The position numbers and the translations under genes are program-made. Positions 42,311 to 50,980 of a stretch of DNA of 64,000 nucleotides are shown piece by piece (position 1 is the stretch's first letter; each line of letters starts with the position of its first letter). Source of the stretch: Desulfovibrio fairfieldensis (GTDB taxonomy: Bacteria > Desulfobacterota > Desulfovibrionia > Desulfovibrionales > Desulfovibrionaceae); the NCBI RefSeq assembly GCF_001553605.1, contig NZ_CP014229.1:627001-691000 (forward strand), given 5' to 3'. The notes below the pieces were generated by a model that worked only from the letters and a program-made list of their open reading frames with translations, had not been told where the DNA came from and did no database searches.

Positions 42311-43231
42311 ATGACGGACCGGAAACAGCTGATCGGACACCTCGCTGCCCTGATGACCATTATCGTCTGGGGCGTTACCTTTATTTCCACCAAGGTGCTG
42401 CTGCGCGATTTCACGCCCCTGGAAATTTTATTTATCCGCTTCACGCTGGGCTGGTTGGCCCTCTGGCTGGTCTGCCCGCGCCGCCTCAAGCTGACGGACA
42501 GGCGGCAGGAATGGCTTTTCGCCATGGCCGGGCTGACCGGCGTGACCCTGTACTTCCTGCTGGAAAATATCGCCCTGACCTATTCCTTTGCCTCCAATGT
42601 AGGGGTGATCGTGGCCGTGGCGCCTTTTTTCACGGCCTTGCTGGCCTTCCGTTTTCTGGACGGCGAGCGGCCCAGGGCCAACTTTTTTCTGGGTTTCGCC
42701 GTGGCCATTACGGGCATCGGCCTGATCAGCTTCAACGGCAGCACGGTGCTCCAGCTCAATCCTTTGGGCGACCTGCTGGCCGTGCTGGCGGCCCTGGTCT
42801 GGGCCGTCTACTCCATCCTGACCCGCAAGATAGGGGCCCACGGCTACGGCAGCTTGCAGGCCACCCGCAGGATTTTTTTCTACGGCCTGCTGTTCATGCT
42901 GCCCTGCCTGCCTGTTTTCGGCTTTTCCTGGGACGCCGCGCGCCTGCTCAAGCCGGTGAATTTTCTGAACCTCCTTTTTCTGGGCCTCTGGGCCTCGGCC
43001 CTCTGTTTCGTGACCTGGACATTCTCGCTCAAGCGCTTGGGCGCCATTAAAACCGTGGTCTACATTTATCTGGTGCCGGTGGTCACGGTGCTCACCTCAG
43101 TGCTGGTGCTGCATGAGCGCATCACCTGGATGTCCGCCACGGGCACGGCCCTGACCCTGCTGGGCCTGGGTATTTCGGAAGTGCGGCGGTTGCGGCTGTG
43201 GAAGACGCACGGGCGGATTGCGAAGAATTAG
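42311..43231 (+). CDS. EamA/DMT-family transporter
   Basis: 306 residues with ten predicted membrane segments in two EamA repeats (ALMTIIVWGVTFISTKVLLRDF, then DLLAVLAALVWAVYSILTRKI and ALCFVTWTFSLKRLGAIKTVV). The family exports or imports amino acids, purines and similar metabolites. AAGGA precedes the start. It is probably co-expressed with the AraC regulator and ends at a strong terminator. Substrate unknown. Confidence 0.9.
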   Translation: MTDRKQLIGHLAALMTIIVWGVTFISTKVLLRDFTPLEILFIRFTLGWLALWLVCPRRLKLTDRRQEWLFAMAGLTGVTLYFLLENIALTYSFASNVGVIVAVAPFFTALLAFRFLDGERPRANFFLGFAVAITGIGLISFNGSTVLQLNPLGDLLAVLAALVWAVYSILTRKIGAHGYGSLQATRRIFFYGLLFMLPCLPVFGFSWDAARLLKPVNFLNLLFLGLWASALCFVTWTFSLKRLGAIKTVVYIYLVPVVTVLTSVLVLHERITWMSATGTALTLLGLGISEVRRLRLWKTHGRIAKN

Positions 43232-43293
43232 GGCCGTCCTCATTAAGCCGCCCTTTCCCGCGCGGCACGGCCCGAACTGAAAAAAACGGCGTA

Positions 43294-43347
43294 AAAGCGG
43301 CGGCGCGATCTCCGGAAGGACATCGCGCCGCCGCTTTGATTTTTTTC
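43294..43347 (+). terminator. Rho-independent terminator after the EamA gene
   Basis: AAAGCGGCGGCGCGAT and ATCGCGCCGCCGCTTT, 16 perfect pairs, 12-base loop, then GATTTTTTT. It marks the left edge of the lower-GC repair island. Confidence 0.92.
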
Positions 43348-43526
43348 CATTTGTTATATCGATAATGCCGATGTGTTAATTGCCGATGGCGGCATAGTTC
43401 AGTGAACTCCCCCAGTAAAATGTGGGCAGCGCGCGGACCGCGCCGGTCAGCAATGGATGTAGCGGAGTCATTGCCATGTCCGAAAACGGCTAGCTCTTTG
43501 GGCATATCCCGGTATAGTCTTTTCAC

Positions 43527-45026
43527 ATGGAGGCAGGCGCAAGGATGCACGGCAACTATCCAGGACTCTATTCCGCCTTTTGCGCGAAAGATCCCCGTTT
43601 TGACGGCAGATTTTTTGTTGGCGTGTCTTCCACCAGGATATATTGCCGTCCCGTGTGCCGGGCCAGGACGCCCAAAGAGGAGAACTGCGCTTTTTTTTCC
43701 TCAGCGGCGGAGGCTGAACAGGCGGGCTACAGGCCATGCCTGCTTTGCCGGCCGGAACTTGCTCCGGGGATGTCGATTGCCGACGCTTCCGCATCCTTGG
43801 CGAAACGCGCTGCAAGAATGATAGAGGAAAACTGCGGAAGCGGTGAAAGACTGGAGCAATTTGCGCACCGCTTACATTGCACGGGCCGTCATCTTCGTCG
43901 GGTATTTGAAGAAGAATTTCATGTTTCACCAGTACAATATTTGCAGACCTGTCGTCTGCTTCTGGCAAAAAATCTTTTGACGGACACAAAATTGCGGGTC
44001 GTGGATATCGCCATGGCTGCCGGTTTCGGCAGCTTGCGCCGATTTAACGATGCCTTCAAAGAAAAATACCACCTGACGCCTGGCGACATCCGCAAAAGGA
44101 TGTCCACCACGAAACGAGAAGACGCGGAGCTGAAAGTCTCCCTTGGTTACCGGCCGCCGTACCGCTGGAAAGAGATGCTGCGATTTTTGAAAGGGCGCGC
44201 AATAGCTGGAATTGATCTGGTCAGGGGAGATGCTTATTACCGGACGGTTTGCCTCGCAAACACAAGGCGAATGCCGGTGACGGGATGGATTGCCGTTTCA
44301 AATAACGAAGCTGAGCATATTCTGGAGGTGTCTCTAAGCGAGTCGCTTTTATCCGTTCTTCCACAGCTGCTTGGGAAAGTCCGGAATATGTTTGATCTAT
44401 ATTGTGACCCGGAGGCGGTGTTTGAATCGCTATCCTCCATGAATGCCATCCGGGAAAACCTTTGCATGAAAGGCGCAAGGCTCCCCGGCTGCTTTGATTC
44501 CTTCGAGGTATCCGTCAGGGCAATCTTGGGGCAGCAGGTCACGGTAAAGGCGGCGGGCACTCTTGCGGAACGGCTTGTCAGCCGGTTCGGGATTCCGGTG
44601 GCGACAGTTGTTGAAGGTCTGTCGCGTATATTTCCGCCCCCGGAATATTTTGCCGGTCTTGATGGGCCACTGGAACAGCGCCTGGGGCCGCTCGGCATCA
44701 CCGCTTCCAGAGCAGGAGCCATAGAGGCGCTCGCCAAGGCTCTTGCAAGGCGGGAGATCTGTTTGGACGGGTGCAGCGACCCGGAACAGGAAACGCGGAA
44801 ACTTATGGGCATCAGGGGAATCGGCACATGGACGGCAAACTATATCGCTATGCGGGCCATGGCCTGGCCAGACGCGTTTCTGGAAACAGACGCGGGAATA
44901 CGGCATGCATTGCCCCGATATTCCCCCAGAGAGCTGCGTATCATGGCCGAACAATGGAGACCGTGGAGAAGTTACGCTGCGGTCAATCTCTGGAACAGCC
45001 TGCATGCCACTGATGACAACGGATAA
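43527..45026 (+). CDS. Ada-AlkA fusion: methyl-phosphotriester sensor/AraC activator with 3-methyladenine DNA glycosylase II
   Basis: 499 residues. The Ada zinc domain shows the four cysteines in Ada spacing (C40, C44, C71, C74; IYCRPVCRARTP and PCLLCRPE), C40 being the methyl acceptor. An AraC helix-turn-helix pair follows (about 85-185; RLEQFAHRLHCTGRHLRRVFEE, LRVVDIAMAAGFGSLRRFNDAF). Residues about 210-490 are an AlkA glycosylase with the helix-hairpin-helix LMGIRGIGTWTANYIAMRA and catalytic Asp in FLETDAGI. The O6-methylguanine methyltransferase domain of E. coli Ada is absent and is encoded separately downstream. Start at 43527 or 43545. Codon and base use are less GC-rich than the flanking genes. 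Confidence 0.92.
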   Translation: MEAGARMHGNYPGLYSAFCAKDPRFDGRFFVGVSSTRIYCRPVCRARTPKEENCAFFSSAAEAEQAGYRPCLLCRPELAPGMSIADASASLAKRAARMIEENCGSGERLEQFAHRLHCTGRHLRRVFEEEFHVSPVQYLQTCRLLLAKNLLTDTKLRVVDIAMAAGFGSLRRFNDAFKEKYHLTPGDIRKRMSTTKREDAELKVSLGYRPPYRWKEMLRFLKGRAIAGIDLVRGDAYYRTVCLANTRRMPVTGWIAVSNNEAEHILEVSLSESLLSVLPQLLGKVRNMFDLYCDPEAVFESLSSMNAIRENLCMKGARLPGCFDSFEVSVRAILGQQVTVKAAGTLAERLVSRFGIPVATVVEGLSRIFPPPEYFAGLDGPLEQRLGPLGITASRAGAIEALAKALARREICLDGCSDPEQETRKLMGIRGIGTWTANYIAMRAMAWPDAFLETDAGIRHALPRYSPRELRIMAEQWRPWRSYAAVNLWNSLHATDDNG

Positions 45027-45497
45027 CTGCATGCTGATATAAAAATTATGGTTGGGAATTTTGAACGATACTATATTTCATAATATTTATATTCAAGTTT
45101 GTTTAACGCTAAATATAATCTTAAAAAGAGTAAATTGAAATAAAAAATGTGTTTGTACTGTTTGAGATCACCATTAAAAAGATAAAGTGAATGTATAGTT
45201 GTAGCTGGCTATTTCCCTGAAGGAAGAGCTGGCAAAGGCGGAGAGGGCTGTACCCGCTCCAAGCGTTTCTTTTCCCTGGTGGAAGAGGGCAAACGACTCA
45301 GCCTGCCCATATGGGAAAGCTGAAGAATGCGTGACACAATGGCGGAATCCGGCAATGAACCGCATCTGCCGGCAAAAGAGCAGGGCAACCCCTTTTGCAA
45401 ACTACAGCATTGCGGTGCTCGCGCCAATGCGCGGCTATACCATGACGGATCGCCGGAATGCGCCCGAAGATTCCAATCAGTTCCTGGAGGCGTGACG
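45027..45497. other. AT-rich gene-free region inside the repair island
   Basis: 45040-45200 is extremely AT-rich compared with the rest of the window. The following 300 bases have an open frame that continues into ogt but no conserved residues before the ogt ATG. It may hold a promoter or the scar of an insertion. No named element recognised. Confidence 0.5.
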
Positions 45498-46031
45498 ATG
45501 CAATATACCGCTGCCTATCAATCTTCCGTCGGCGATGTACTGCTGGCCGCCGATGAGACCGGCCTGACCGGCTTGTGGTTTGAAGGCGAAAAATTCTATG
45601 CCCTCAGTCTTGATCCTGAGCATGAGGAAAGGGAAACGCCGATTTTCGCGATAACCAGACGCTGGCTGGACATCTACTTTTCCGGGCACGAGCCGGATTT
45701 TATGCCGCCGGTGCATATGATCGGTTCTGAATTTCGCCGCTGTGTCTGGGAGCTGCTGTTGCAGATTCCTTACGGAACGACCGTCACATATGGAGACCTC
45801 GCAAGGCAGGTGGCCAGACGACGCGGCCTGCGCCGGATGTCGGCGCAGGCCGTGGGCGGCGCAGTCGGGCACAATGAAATATCGATCATTGTTCCCTGCC
45901 ACCGCGTTGTGGGAACCAACGGGAGCCTTACCGGATACGCGGGCGGCGTGGATAAAAAACGCAGATTGCTGGAGCTTGAAGGTGTTGATATGGAAAAATT
46001 CTTTGTTCCCGCCAGGGGCACGGCACTGTAA
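45498..46031 (+). CDS. ogt: Methylated-DNA--protein-cysteine methyltransferase (Ogt), copy 1
   Basis: 177 residues from ATG 45498 (MQYTAAYQSSVGDVLLAADE) with GGAGG upstream; a longer in-frame extension of 57 codons was dropped. The C-terminal domain has the acceptor motif IIVPCHRVVG, the helix GLRRMSAQAVGGAVGHN and the lid GSLTGYAGGVDKKRRLLELEG. It removes methyl groups from O6-methylguanine by self-methylation. It is the second gene of the repair island and is 13 bases before the small MGMT-family gene. It is clearly homologous to the 179-residue copy at 46358. Confidence 0.92.
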   Translation: MQYTAAYQSSVGDVLLAADETGLTGLWFEGEKFYALSLDPEHEERETPIFAITRRWLDIYFSGHEPDFMPPVHMIGSEFRRCVWELLLQIPYGTTVTYGDLARQVARRRGLRRMSAQAVGGAVGHNEISIIVPCHRVVGTNGSLTGYAGGVDKKRRLLELEGVDMEKFFVPARGTAL

Positions 46032-46044
46032 CGCGGATTCCAGC

Positions 46045-46344
46045 ATGCCGCGCGAAGACTTGATATACGAGATACTTTCCGCTGTTGGAGAAATACCGGA
46101 AGGGCGCGTCGCCACATATGGCCAGATCGCGCGGCTGATCGGCAGGGACAGGAATTCCAGGCTGGTGGGAAAAGTCCTTGGCATGGCGAATTTGTATGGA
46201 GAATATCCGTGTCACAGAGTTGTCAACCACGCGGGGCGGCTTGCGCCCGGATGGCCGGAACAGCGTTTTTTTCTGGAAGCGGAGCAGGTTGTCATGAAGG
46301 ACGACAGGCATGTGGACTTGAAGAAATACCAATGGGATTGCTGA
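46045..46344 (+). CDS. Small single-domain MGMT-family protein that keeps the acceptor cysteine
   Basis: 99 residues (MPREDLIYEILSAVGEIPEG). It has the DNA-binding winged-helix of MGMT/Atl proteins (VATYGQIARLIGRDRNSRLVGKV) and the active-site tetrad as PCHRV. In true Atl proteins the Cys is usually Trp (PWHRV), so this protein may still be a methyltransferase or a hybrid that flags lesions for nucleotide excision repair. It lies between two ogt genes in the same direction. The ribosome site is weak. Confidence 0.8.
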   Translation: MPREDLIYEILSAVGEIPEGRVATYGQIARLIGRDRNSRLVGKVLGMANLYGEYPCHRVVNHAGRLAPGWPEQRFFLEAEQVVMKDDRHVDLKKYQWDC

Positions 46345-46357
46345 AAGGGAGGATGCG

Positions 46358-46897
46358 GTGGGCTGTATAGCATACCATACAACGCCCCTGGGACGGATCA
46401 TGCTTGCGGCGGAAGGCGACGCTCTTGTCGGGCTTTGGATGGAGGGGCAGAAGTATTTCGCGGGCAGCCTGAAAGGGGAGTTCCGGGAACGGAACGATTT
46501 TCCGGTGTTGGTTCGGGGCAGGGAATGGCTTGATCGCTATTTCGCCGGCGAAAAACCGCATGTGTCGGAGCTGAAACTTGATCCGGCAGGAAGTGAATTT
46601 AGAAAGGCGGTATGGAAAATCCTCTGTCAGATTCCCTATGGGGAGGTAACAACCTATGGAGAAATAGCTAAAAAAATTGCTGTAGCCCGCGACAAGGAAC
46701 GAATGTCTTCACAAGCAGTCGGCGGGGCAGTGGGGCATAATGCGATTTCTATCATTATTCCTTGTCATCGTGTGGTCGGAGCCGGTGGAAGCCTGACAGG
46801 CTATGCCGGCGGCATTGACAAGAAGATTATGCTGTTGGCCCATGAAGGGGCATATTCAAAACGTTTTTTTGTGCCGAAAAAGAGCACCGCGCCGTAA
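46358..46897 (+). CDS. ogt: Methylated-DNA--protein-cysteine methyltransferase (Ogt), copy 2
   Basis: 179 residues from GTG 46358 with GGGAGG upstream (no suitable ATG nearby). Motifs: FRKAVWKILCQIPYGEVTTYG, RMSSQAVGGAVGHN, IIIPCHRVVGAGGSLTGYAGG. It parallels copy 1 along its whole length, so the two look like an ancient tandem duplication or separate acquisitions. It ends 4 bases from the convergent prenyltransferase gene. Confidence 0.92.
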   Translation: MGCIAYHTTPLGRIMLAAEGDALVGLWMEGQKYFAGSLKGEFRERNDFPVLVRGREWLDRYFAGEKPHVSELKLDPAGSEFRKAVWKILCQIPYGEVTTYGEIAKKIAVARDKERMSSQAVGGAVGHNAISIIIPCHRVVGAGGSLTGYAGGIDKKIMLLAHEGAYSKRFFVPKKSTAP

Positions 46898-46901
46898 CCA
46901 T

Positions 46902-47876
46902 TCAAAAGGCCACGCCCAGAATCAGGGCCGCGCCGCAGATCAGGTAGGTTTTGCGCACCAGATGGCCGTGGGCGTCCAGGGGCAGCCAGTCGCCGCGCCC
47001 GGCGGCGTTGATCCGGCGGCAGGCCGTGAGATAGAAGGGCAGGCCCGACAGCCCTAGAAATACCGGCCATCCGGCCAGGCCGCAGGCCCAGAGGTTGATC
47101 AGCAGCAGCCAGACGGCGGGCCACCAGAGCTTGAAGACCAAGGCGGCCTTGTCCTTGCCCAGTTTGTTGGCCAGGGTGTGCTTGCCCGCGGCCAGATCTG
47201 TTTCGATTTCCGGCAGGCTCTGGTAGTAGAGCACGCCCGCCACCATCAGGCCCACGGGCAGGGCTAGGGCCAGAGAACGCAGGTCGAAGCGCCCGAGAAG
47301 CAGGGTGGCGCCGGCCGTTACCATGATCAGGCCCATGTTCAGGCAGACGAAAAGCTCGCCCAGGGCGCGGTGCCCGTAACGGATGGGCGGGGCCACGTAA
47401 AAGACGGCCGAAGCCACGGCAAAGAGGGTGGCCGCCCACAGGCAGGGCCGCAACGCGGGCGGCAGGCTGAAAATCAGGGCCGCGCCCACAACCAGGGTGG
47501 CCGGGATCAGCAGCAGAAGGGCCGCGGAAAGTTGGCGCGGGCTGATCAGTCCGGCCTGGATTACCCTTGAGCCGCCGATGTTTTCGCCTTCGTCCACGCC
47601 GAGAATATGGTCGAAAAGGTCATTGGCGAAGTTGGCGATGGTCAGGCCCAGAAAACAGCCCAGCAGCAGAAGCAGCCAGACACCCCACTGGCCGGGCGTC
47701 ACATGTCCCTGCACGCGGAAGGCCAGGGCCAGCGCCAAGGTCACGGGGATGGCGGCGGTAATGAAAAAGGGCGGGCGGCAGGCCTGCCACCATGCGCGGC
47801 ATTTTTGCCCGGCGGAGAGCGGCGGGGCGTCGGACGGACGGGGAGCCCAGGCCGCGCGCAGCAGGTGGCGGGCCAT
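46902..47876 (-). CDS. UbiA/MenA-family membrane prenyltransferase
   Basis: 324 residues with about eight membrane segments. The first Asp-rich motif is NFANDLFDHILGVDEGEN, followed by GGSRVIQAGLISPRQL; the second is YYQSLPEIETDLAAGKHTLANKLG. The family joins polyprenyl diphosphates to aromatic or sugar acceptors. The motif pattern is closest to MenA-like proteins, but I see no other menaquinone genes. It starts 2 bases after the CDP-sugar epimerase gene, so it may belong to the same envelope-glycan operon rather than to quinone synthesis. Confidence 0.82.
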   Translation of the reverse strand: MARHLLRAAWAPRPSDAPPLSAGQKCRAWWQACRPPFFITAAIPVTLALALAFRVQGHVTPGQWGVWLLLLLGCFLGLTIANFANDLFDHILGVDEGENIGGSRVIQAGLISPRQLSAALLLLIPATLVVGAALIFSLPPALRPCLWAATLFAVASAVFYVAPPIRYGHRALGELFVCLNMGLIMVTAGATLLLGRFDLRSLALALPVGLMVAGVLYYQSLPEIETDLAAGKHTLANKLGKDKAALVFKLWWPAVWLLLINLWACGLAGWPVFLGLSGLPFYLTACRRINAAGRGDWLPLDAHGHLVRKTYLICGAALILGVAF

Positions 47877-47878
47877 GC

Positions 47879-48397
47879 TCAGCGTCCTCCGGCCTGAACC
47901 GCGCCCTTCCAGCTATAGGGAATGGCCGGATCGTCCGCCGGGCGGCGTTCCCCTTCGGCGGGATCGTGGGGAATGTCCGCGCAGTTGCAGATCAGGGCCG
48001 CTTCCCCGCCCATGGCCGCGAATCCGTACCAGACGCCTGTCGGAATGCGCAGCAAGCCGTAGTGTTCCGGTCTGCCCAAGGCCAGCTCGCAGAGTACGCC
48101 TTGGGTGGAAGAGCCGGGGCGGTCGTCATAAAGCACGATTCTGAGCAGGCCGTGGGGCACGGCAAACAGCTGGGTCTGGCGGCTGTGGCGTTTCCAGGCT
48201 TTGACAGCGCCGGGCAGCACTTCCGAGAAATAGATTTCGCCGAAACCCGCCGCGAAATCGGGCAACAGGGGCGAATCGGGGCGCAGCATGTGCAACACCG
48301 GCCCCCCGGGCGTGGGGATCATTTTCAGGGGCTGGAACAGTGCGCCTGCGATGCCCACCTCCTGTGCAACGGGTCCGTCGACGGTATGCGCGCCCAT
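47879..48397 (-). CDS. dTDP-4-dehydrorhamnose 3,5-epimerase-like (RmlC/RfbC cupin)
   Basis: 172 residues from ATG 48395-48397, which overlaps the rfbG stop (TGATG). The cupin shows FGEIYFSEVLPGAVKAWKRHS (the catalytic His region), TQLFAVPHGLLRIVLYDDR, YGLLRIPTGVWYGFAA and a C-terminal ADDPAIPYSWKG. This matches the RmlC-like epimerases that act on NDP-4-keto-6-deoxy sugars. Its partner is a CDP-glucose 4,6-dehydratase, so the likely substrate is CDP-4-keto-6-deoxyglucose rather than the dTDP form. Confidence 0.82.
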   Translation of the reverse strand: MGAHTVDGPVAQEVGIAGALFQPLKMIPTPGGPVLHMLRPDSPLLPDFAAGFGEIYFSEVLPGAVKAWKRHSRQTQLFAVPHGLLRIVLYDDRPGSSTQGVLCELALGRPEHYGLLRIPTGVWYGFAAMGGEAALICNCADIPHDPAEGERRPADDPAIPYSWKGAVQAGGR

Positions 48398-49509
48398 CAG
48401 CTCACCCAGACCTGGCCGCGCTGTTCGGCCGCGTTGACGTAGGCCGCGATCTGGCCCAGGCTGAAGTCCAGCATGTCGGGTGGGGTTGCGCCGTCCCGGC
48501 CCCGGTAGAAACGGTGATACCATTCGGCGGTATAACGGATGGTTTCGTCAAAGCTGAGAGTGGCCTTCCAGCCCAGGTGGGCCAAGGCCTTGTCGCAGCA
48601 GAGCTTGAGCAGGGTGCATTCCTTCATGCCCGCCTGGCCCGCCGCGTCCATTTGGCTTTCAAAGCCGGGCCAGTGCCGGGCCAGGGCTTCCACCACCTCG
48701 GCCACGGTATTGTTGACGTCCGCCGCCGGGCCGAAGTTGTAGGCCTGACCGCGCGGGTCAAAGGGCGCGTTCCCGTTGTCCAGCAGGCGCGCGCCCAGCC
48801 AGAGATAGCCGGAAAGCGGCTCCAGCACGAGCTGCCAGGGCCGCGTGGCCCAGGGGCTGCGGATCTGCACGGCCCGGCCCTCGGCCCAGGCCCGCGCGCA
48901 GTCGGGCACAATGCGGTCCAGGGCCCAGTCCCCGCCGCCGATCACATTGCCCGCGCGCACCGTGGCACAGGCCGGACCTTCCTTGAAAAAGCTCTGAAAA
49001 TAGGAATGGGCGATGATTTCCGCGCAGCCCTTGGAAGCGGAGTAGGGATCGGCGCCGCCCAGATGGTCGGTTTCACGGTAGCCCCAGACCCATTCGTCGT
49101 TGCGGTAGCACTTGTCCGAGGTGATCATGACCACGGCCCGCACCGAAGGGCAGGCCCGCACGGCTTCCAGCACGTTCATGGTGCCGAGCATATTGGCCTC
49201 AAAGGTGCCTGCGGGGTCCTCGTAGGATTTGCGCACCAGGGCCTGGGCCGCCAGGTGGAAGACCACCTCGGGCTTGAAACGCCGCACGGCGTCGACCATG
49301 CCCTGCCGGTCGCGGATGTCGCCGCGCAGATCTTCCAGGTGCGCGTCCAGATGCATGGCCGCGAAATGTGAGGGTTCGGTGGGGATGCCGTCGGAAAAAC
49401 CGGCCACGGTCGCGCCCAGCCGCGTGAGCCAGGCGGCCAGCCAGGAGCCCTTGAAACCCGTGTGCCCGGTAACGAAGACCCGACGTCCTTGATAGGCATT
49501 GGCAAACAT
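48397..49509 (-). CDS. rfbG: CDP-glucose 4,6-dehydratase
   Basis: 370 residues of the extended short-chain dehydrogenase type. The NAD loop is VFVTGHTGFKGSWLAAWL, followed by FHLAAQALVRKSY, the catalytic Thr/Asp region in MITSDKCYRN and YxxxK in DPYSASKGCAE. The GHTGFKGSW opening and SDKCY are characteristic of RfbG/DdhB. It makes CDP-4-keto-6-deoxyglucose for O-antigen sugars. The gene for its substrate supplier (rfbF) precedes it by 234 bases. Confidence 0.93.
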   Translation of the reverse strand: MFANAYQGRRVFVTGHTGFKGSWLAAWLTRLGATVAGFSDGIPTEPSHFAAMHLDAHLEDLRGDIRDRQGMVDAVRRFKPEVVFHLAAQALVRKSYEDPAGTFEANMLGTMNVLEAVRACPSVRAVVMITSDKCYRNDEWVWGYRETDHLGGADPYSASKGCAEIIAHSYFQSFFKEGPACATVRAGNVIGGGDWALDRIVPDCARAWAEGRAVQIRSPWATRPWQLVLEPLSGYLWLGARLLDNGNAPFDPRGQAYNFGPAADVNNTVAEVVEALARHWPGFESQMDAAGQAGMKECTLLKLCCDKALAHLGWKATLSFDETIRYTAEWYHRFYRGRDGATPPDMLDFSLGQIAAYVNAAEQRGQVWVS

Positions 49510-49743
49510 AACTATTCCTTACTCGTGGGAGAAAGCTGGATTGTCTTTTTATTCATTGCGGCGCGGTAATTTTTGCGCGCCGGTAAGGTGGACAAGCGGC
49601 CCGGCGCGTACTCTGCGGCAGGTCGGGAGTTTTGTTCTCCGACAAGGAAAACGAGCTGAGGCCGACAGGAGTGTACTCTTATGGTACATGACTGGAGGCC
49701 GAAGCGAAGTTTGACGCCGCCGGAGGGCAAAAGAACCGGACTG

Positions 49744-50508
49744 CTACACCCAAAAGGCCCGGCCGCTGTCCCAGAGTTCATTGAGCTTGATGGAATCGCG
49801 CAGGGTGTCCATGCACTGCCACTGGCCGGGATGCGGATACATGGAAAGCTGCCCTTCGGCGGCCAGTTGCTGCAGGGGTTCTTTTTCCAGGTCGCAGTTT
49901 TCGTCCTCGCTCAAGTAGTCCAGGAAACGGCGTTCGAACACGAAAAAGCCGCAGTTGATATGCTCGTTGAGCACGGGCTTTTCCTCCCAGGAGAGAATCT
50001 TGCCCGCCGCGTCCGTGCGTACCGCGCCGAAACGCGAGGGCATGCGCACGCCGGTGAATGTGCCGATGGTGCCGGACTGCTTGTGGAACTCCAACAGCTT
50101 GTGCAGGTCGATATCCGCCACGCCGTCGCCGTAGGTGACCATGAAGCGGTCGCTGTCGATATACTTGGCAACGCGTTTGATGCGGCCGCCCTTGAGGGTT
50201 TCCTGGCCGGTGTCGCAGAGGGTCACCCGCCAGTCCTCGACATGGCCGGGGTGGGAGATGATAGTGCCGCTTTTGAGTTCCACGGTGAAATCCGTGTTGC
50301 GGATGTTGTAATCGTGAAAATACTGTTTGATGACTTCGCCCTTGTAGCCCAGCGGCAGGACGAAATCCTTGAAGCCGAAACGGGCGTAAATGGACATGAT
50401 GTGCCAGAGCACGGGCCGCCCGCCGATTTCCACCATGGGCTTGGGTTTGACCGAGGTTTCCTCGCGCAGGCGCGTGCCCTTGCCGCCGCACATGATGATC
50501 ACTTTCAT
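49744..50508 (-). CDS. rfbF: Glucose-1-phosphate cytidylyltransferase
   Basis: 254 residues from ATG 50506-50508 (MKVIIMCGGKGTRLREET) with AGGAGG upstream. The nucleotidyltransferase signature GGKGTRLREE, KPKPMVEIGGRPVLWHIM and YGDGVADIDLHKLLE are typical of RfbF/DdhA, as is the end LNELWDSGRAFWV. It forms CDP-glucose from CTP and glucose-1-phosphate, the first step for 3,6-dideoxy and related sugars. The later RfbH-type dehydrase is not in the window. Confidence 0.94.
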   Translation of the reverse strand: MKVIIMCGGKGTRLREETSVKPKPMVEIGGRPVLWHIMSIYARFGFKDFVLPLGYKGEVIKQYFHDYNIRNTDFTVELKSGTIISHPGHVEDWRVTLCDTGQETLKGGRIKRVAKYIDSDRFMVTYGDGVADIDLHKLLEFHKQSGTIGTFTGVRMPSRFGAVRTDAAGKILSWEEKPVLNEHINCGFFVFERRFLDYLSEDENCDLEKEPLQQLAAEGQLSMYPHPGQWQCMDTLRDSIKLNELWDSGRAFWV

Positions 50509-50662
50509 ATAAAGGCCTCCTGAGTCGCCGGCGGGTATGCAGCCCCGCAGGACTCGGCTACCTGTAGCAGAAGCCCGCGCGGAAAAAAAGCCCCGCCGTC
50601 TGCCCGGCCGGGGCAATCGCATGAATAGGGCGAAAAAGTAAGATACTCTTGCGTCGGGCTTG

Positions 50663-50741
50663 CTGTAACTTTACGGTTATTTTACAAAATCCGCCTTTTC
50701 CGCGCGGGCGGCGTTATCGGCGCGTTTTCGCTGCTCACATA
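50663..50741 (+). repeat. 79-base dispersed repeat, copy 2
   Basis: Inverted relative to 27161-27239, about 73 of 79 positions equal by hand alignment. Like copy 1 it lies between divergent genes. Confidence 0.9.
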
Positions 50742-50951
50742 CTTGAGTATGTTCCGCGCAAAAACGCGTCGCTGCCTTGCCCGCACGAAAAAATCGCCAA
50801 TTTTGCAAAATTCCCGCAAAACCAGTCCCCCGCTCACTTGCCGACGGTGTCGGCTGCGTTCGCGGGAATGAGGAAGGAAGACCTACTTTACAAATATCCA
50901 ACGGCTGAAACATTCATGCGATTGCCTTGTCGGCCCGACCGGGGCGGGGCT

Positions 50952-50980
50952 TTGCATTATTCCGGCTCGCGCGCTATAGT
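50952..50980 (+). promoter_or_regulatory. Predicted sigma-70 promoter of the lipoprotein gene
   Basis: TTGCAT (50952-50957), 17-base spacer, TATAGT (50975-50980); start of transcription expected near 50987, 44 bases before the ATG. Confidence 0.55.

Noticed and set aside
45327..45497. N-terminal extension of Ogt copy 1
   Set aside because: The in-frame sequence has no conserved residues, and a strong GGAGG site serves the ATG at 45498.
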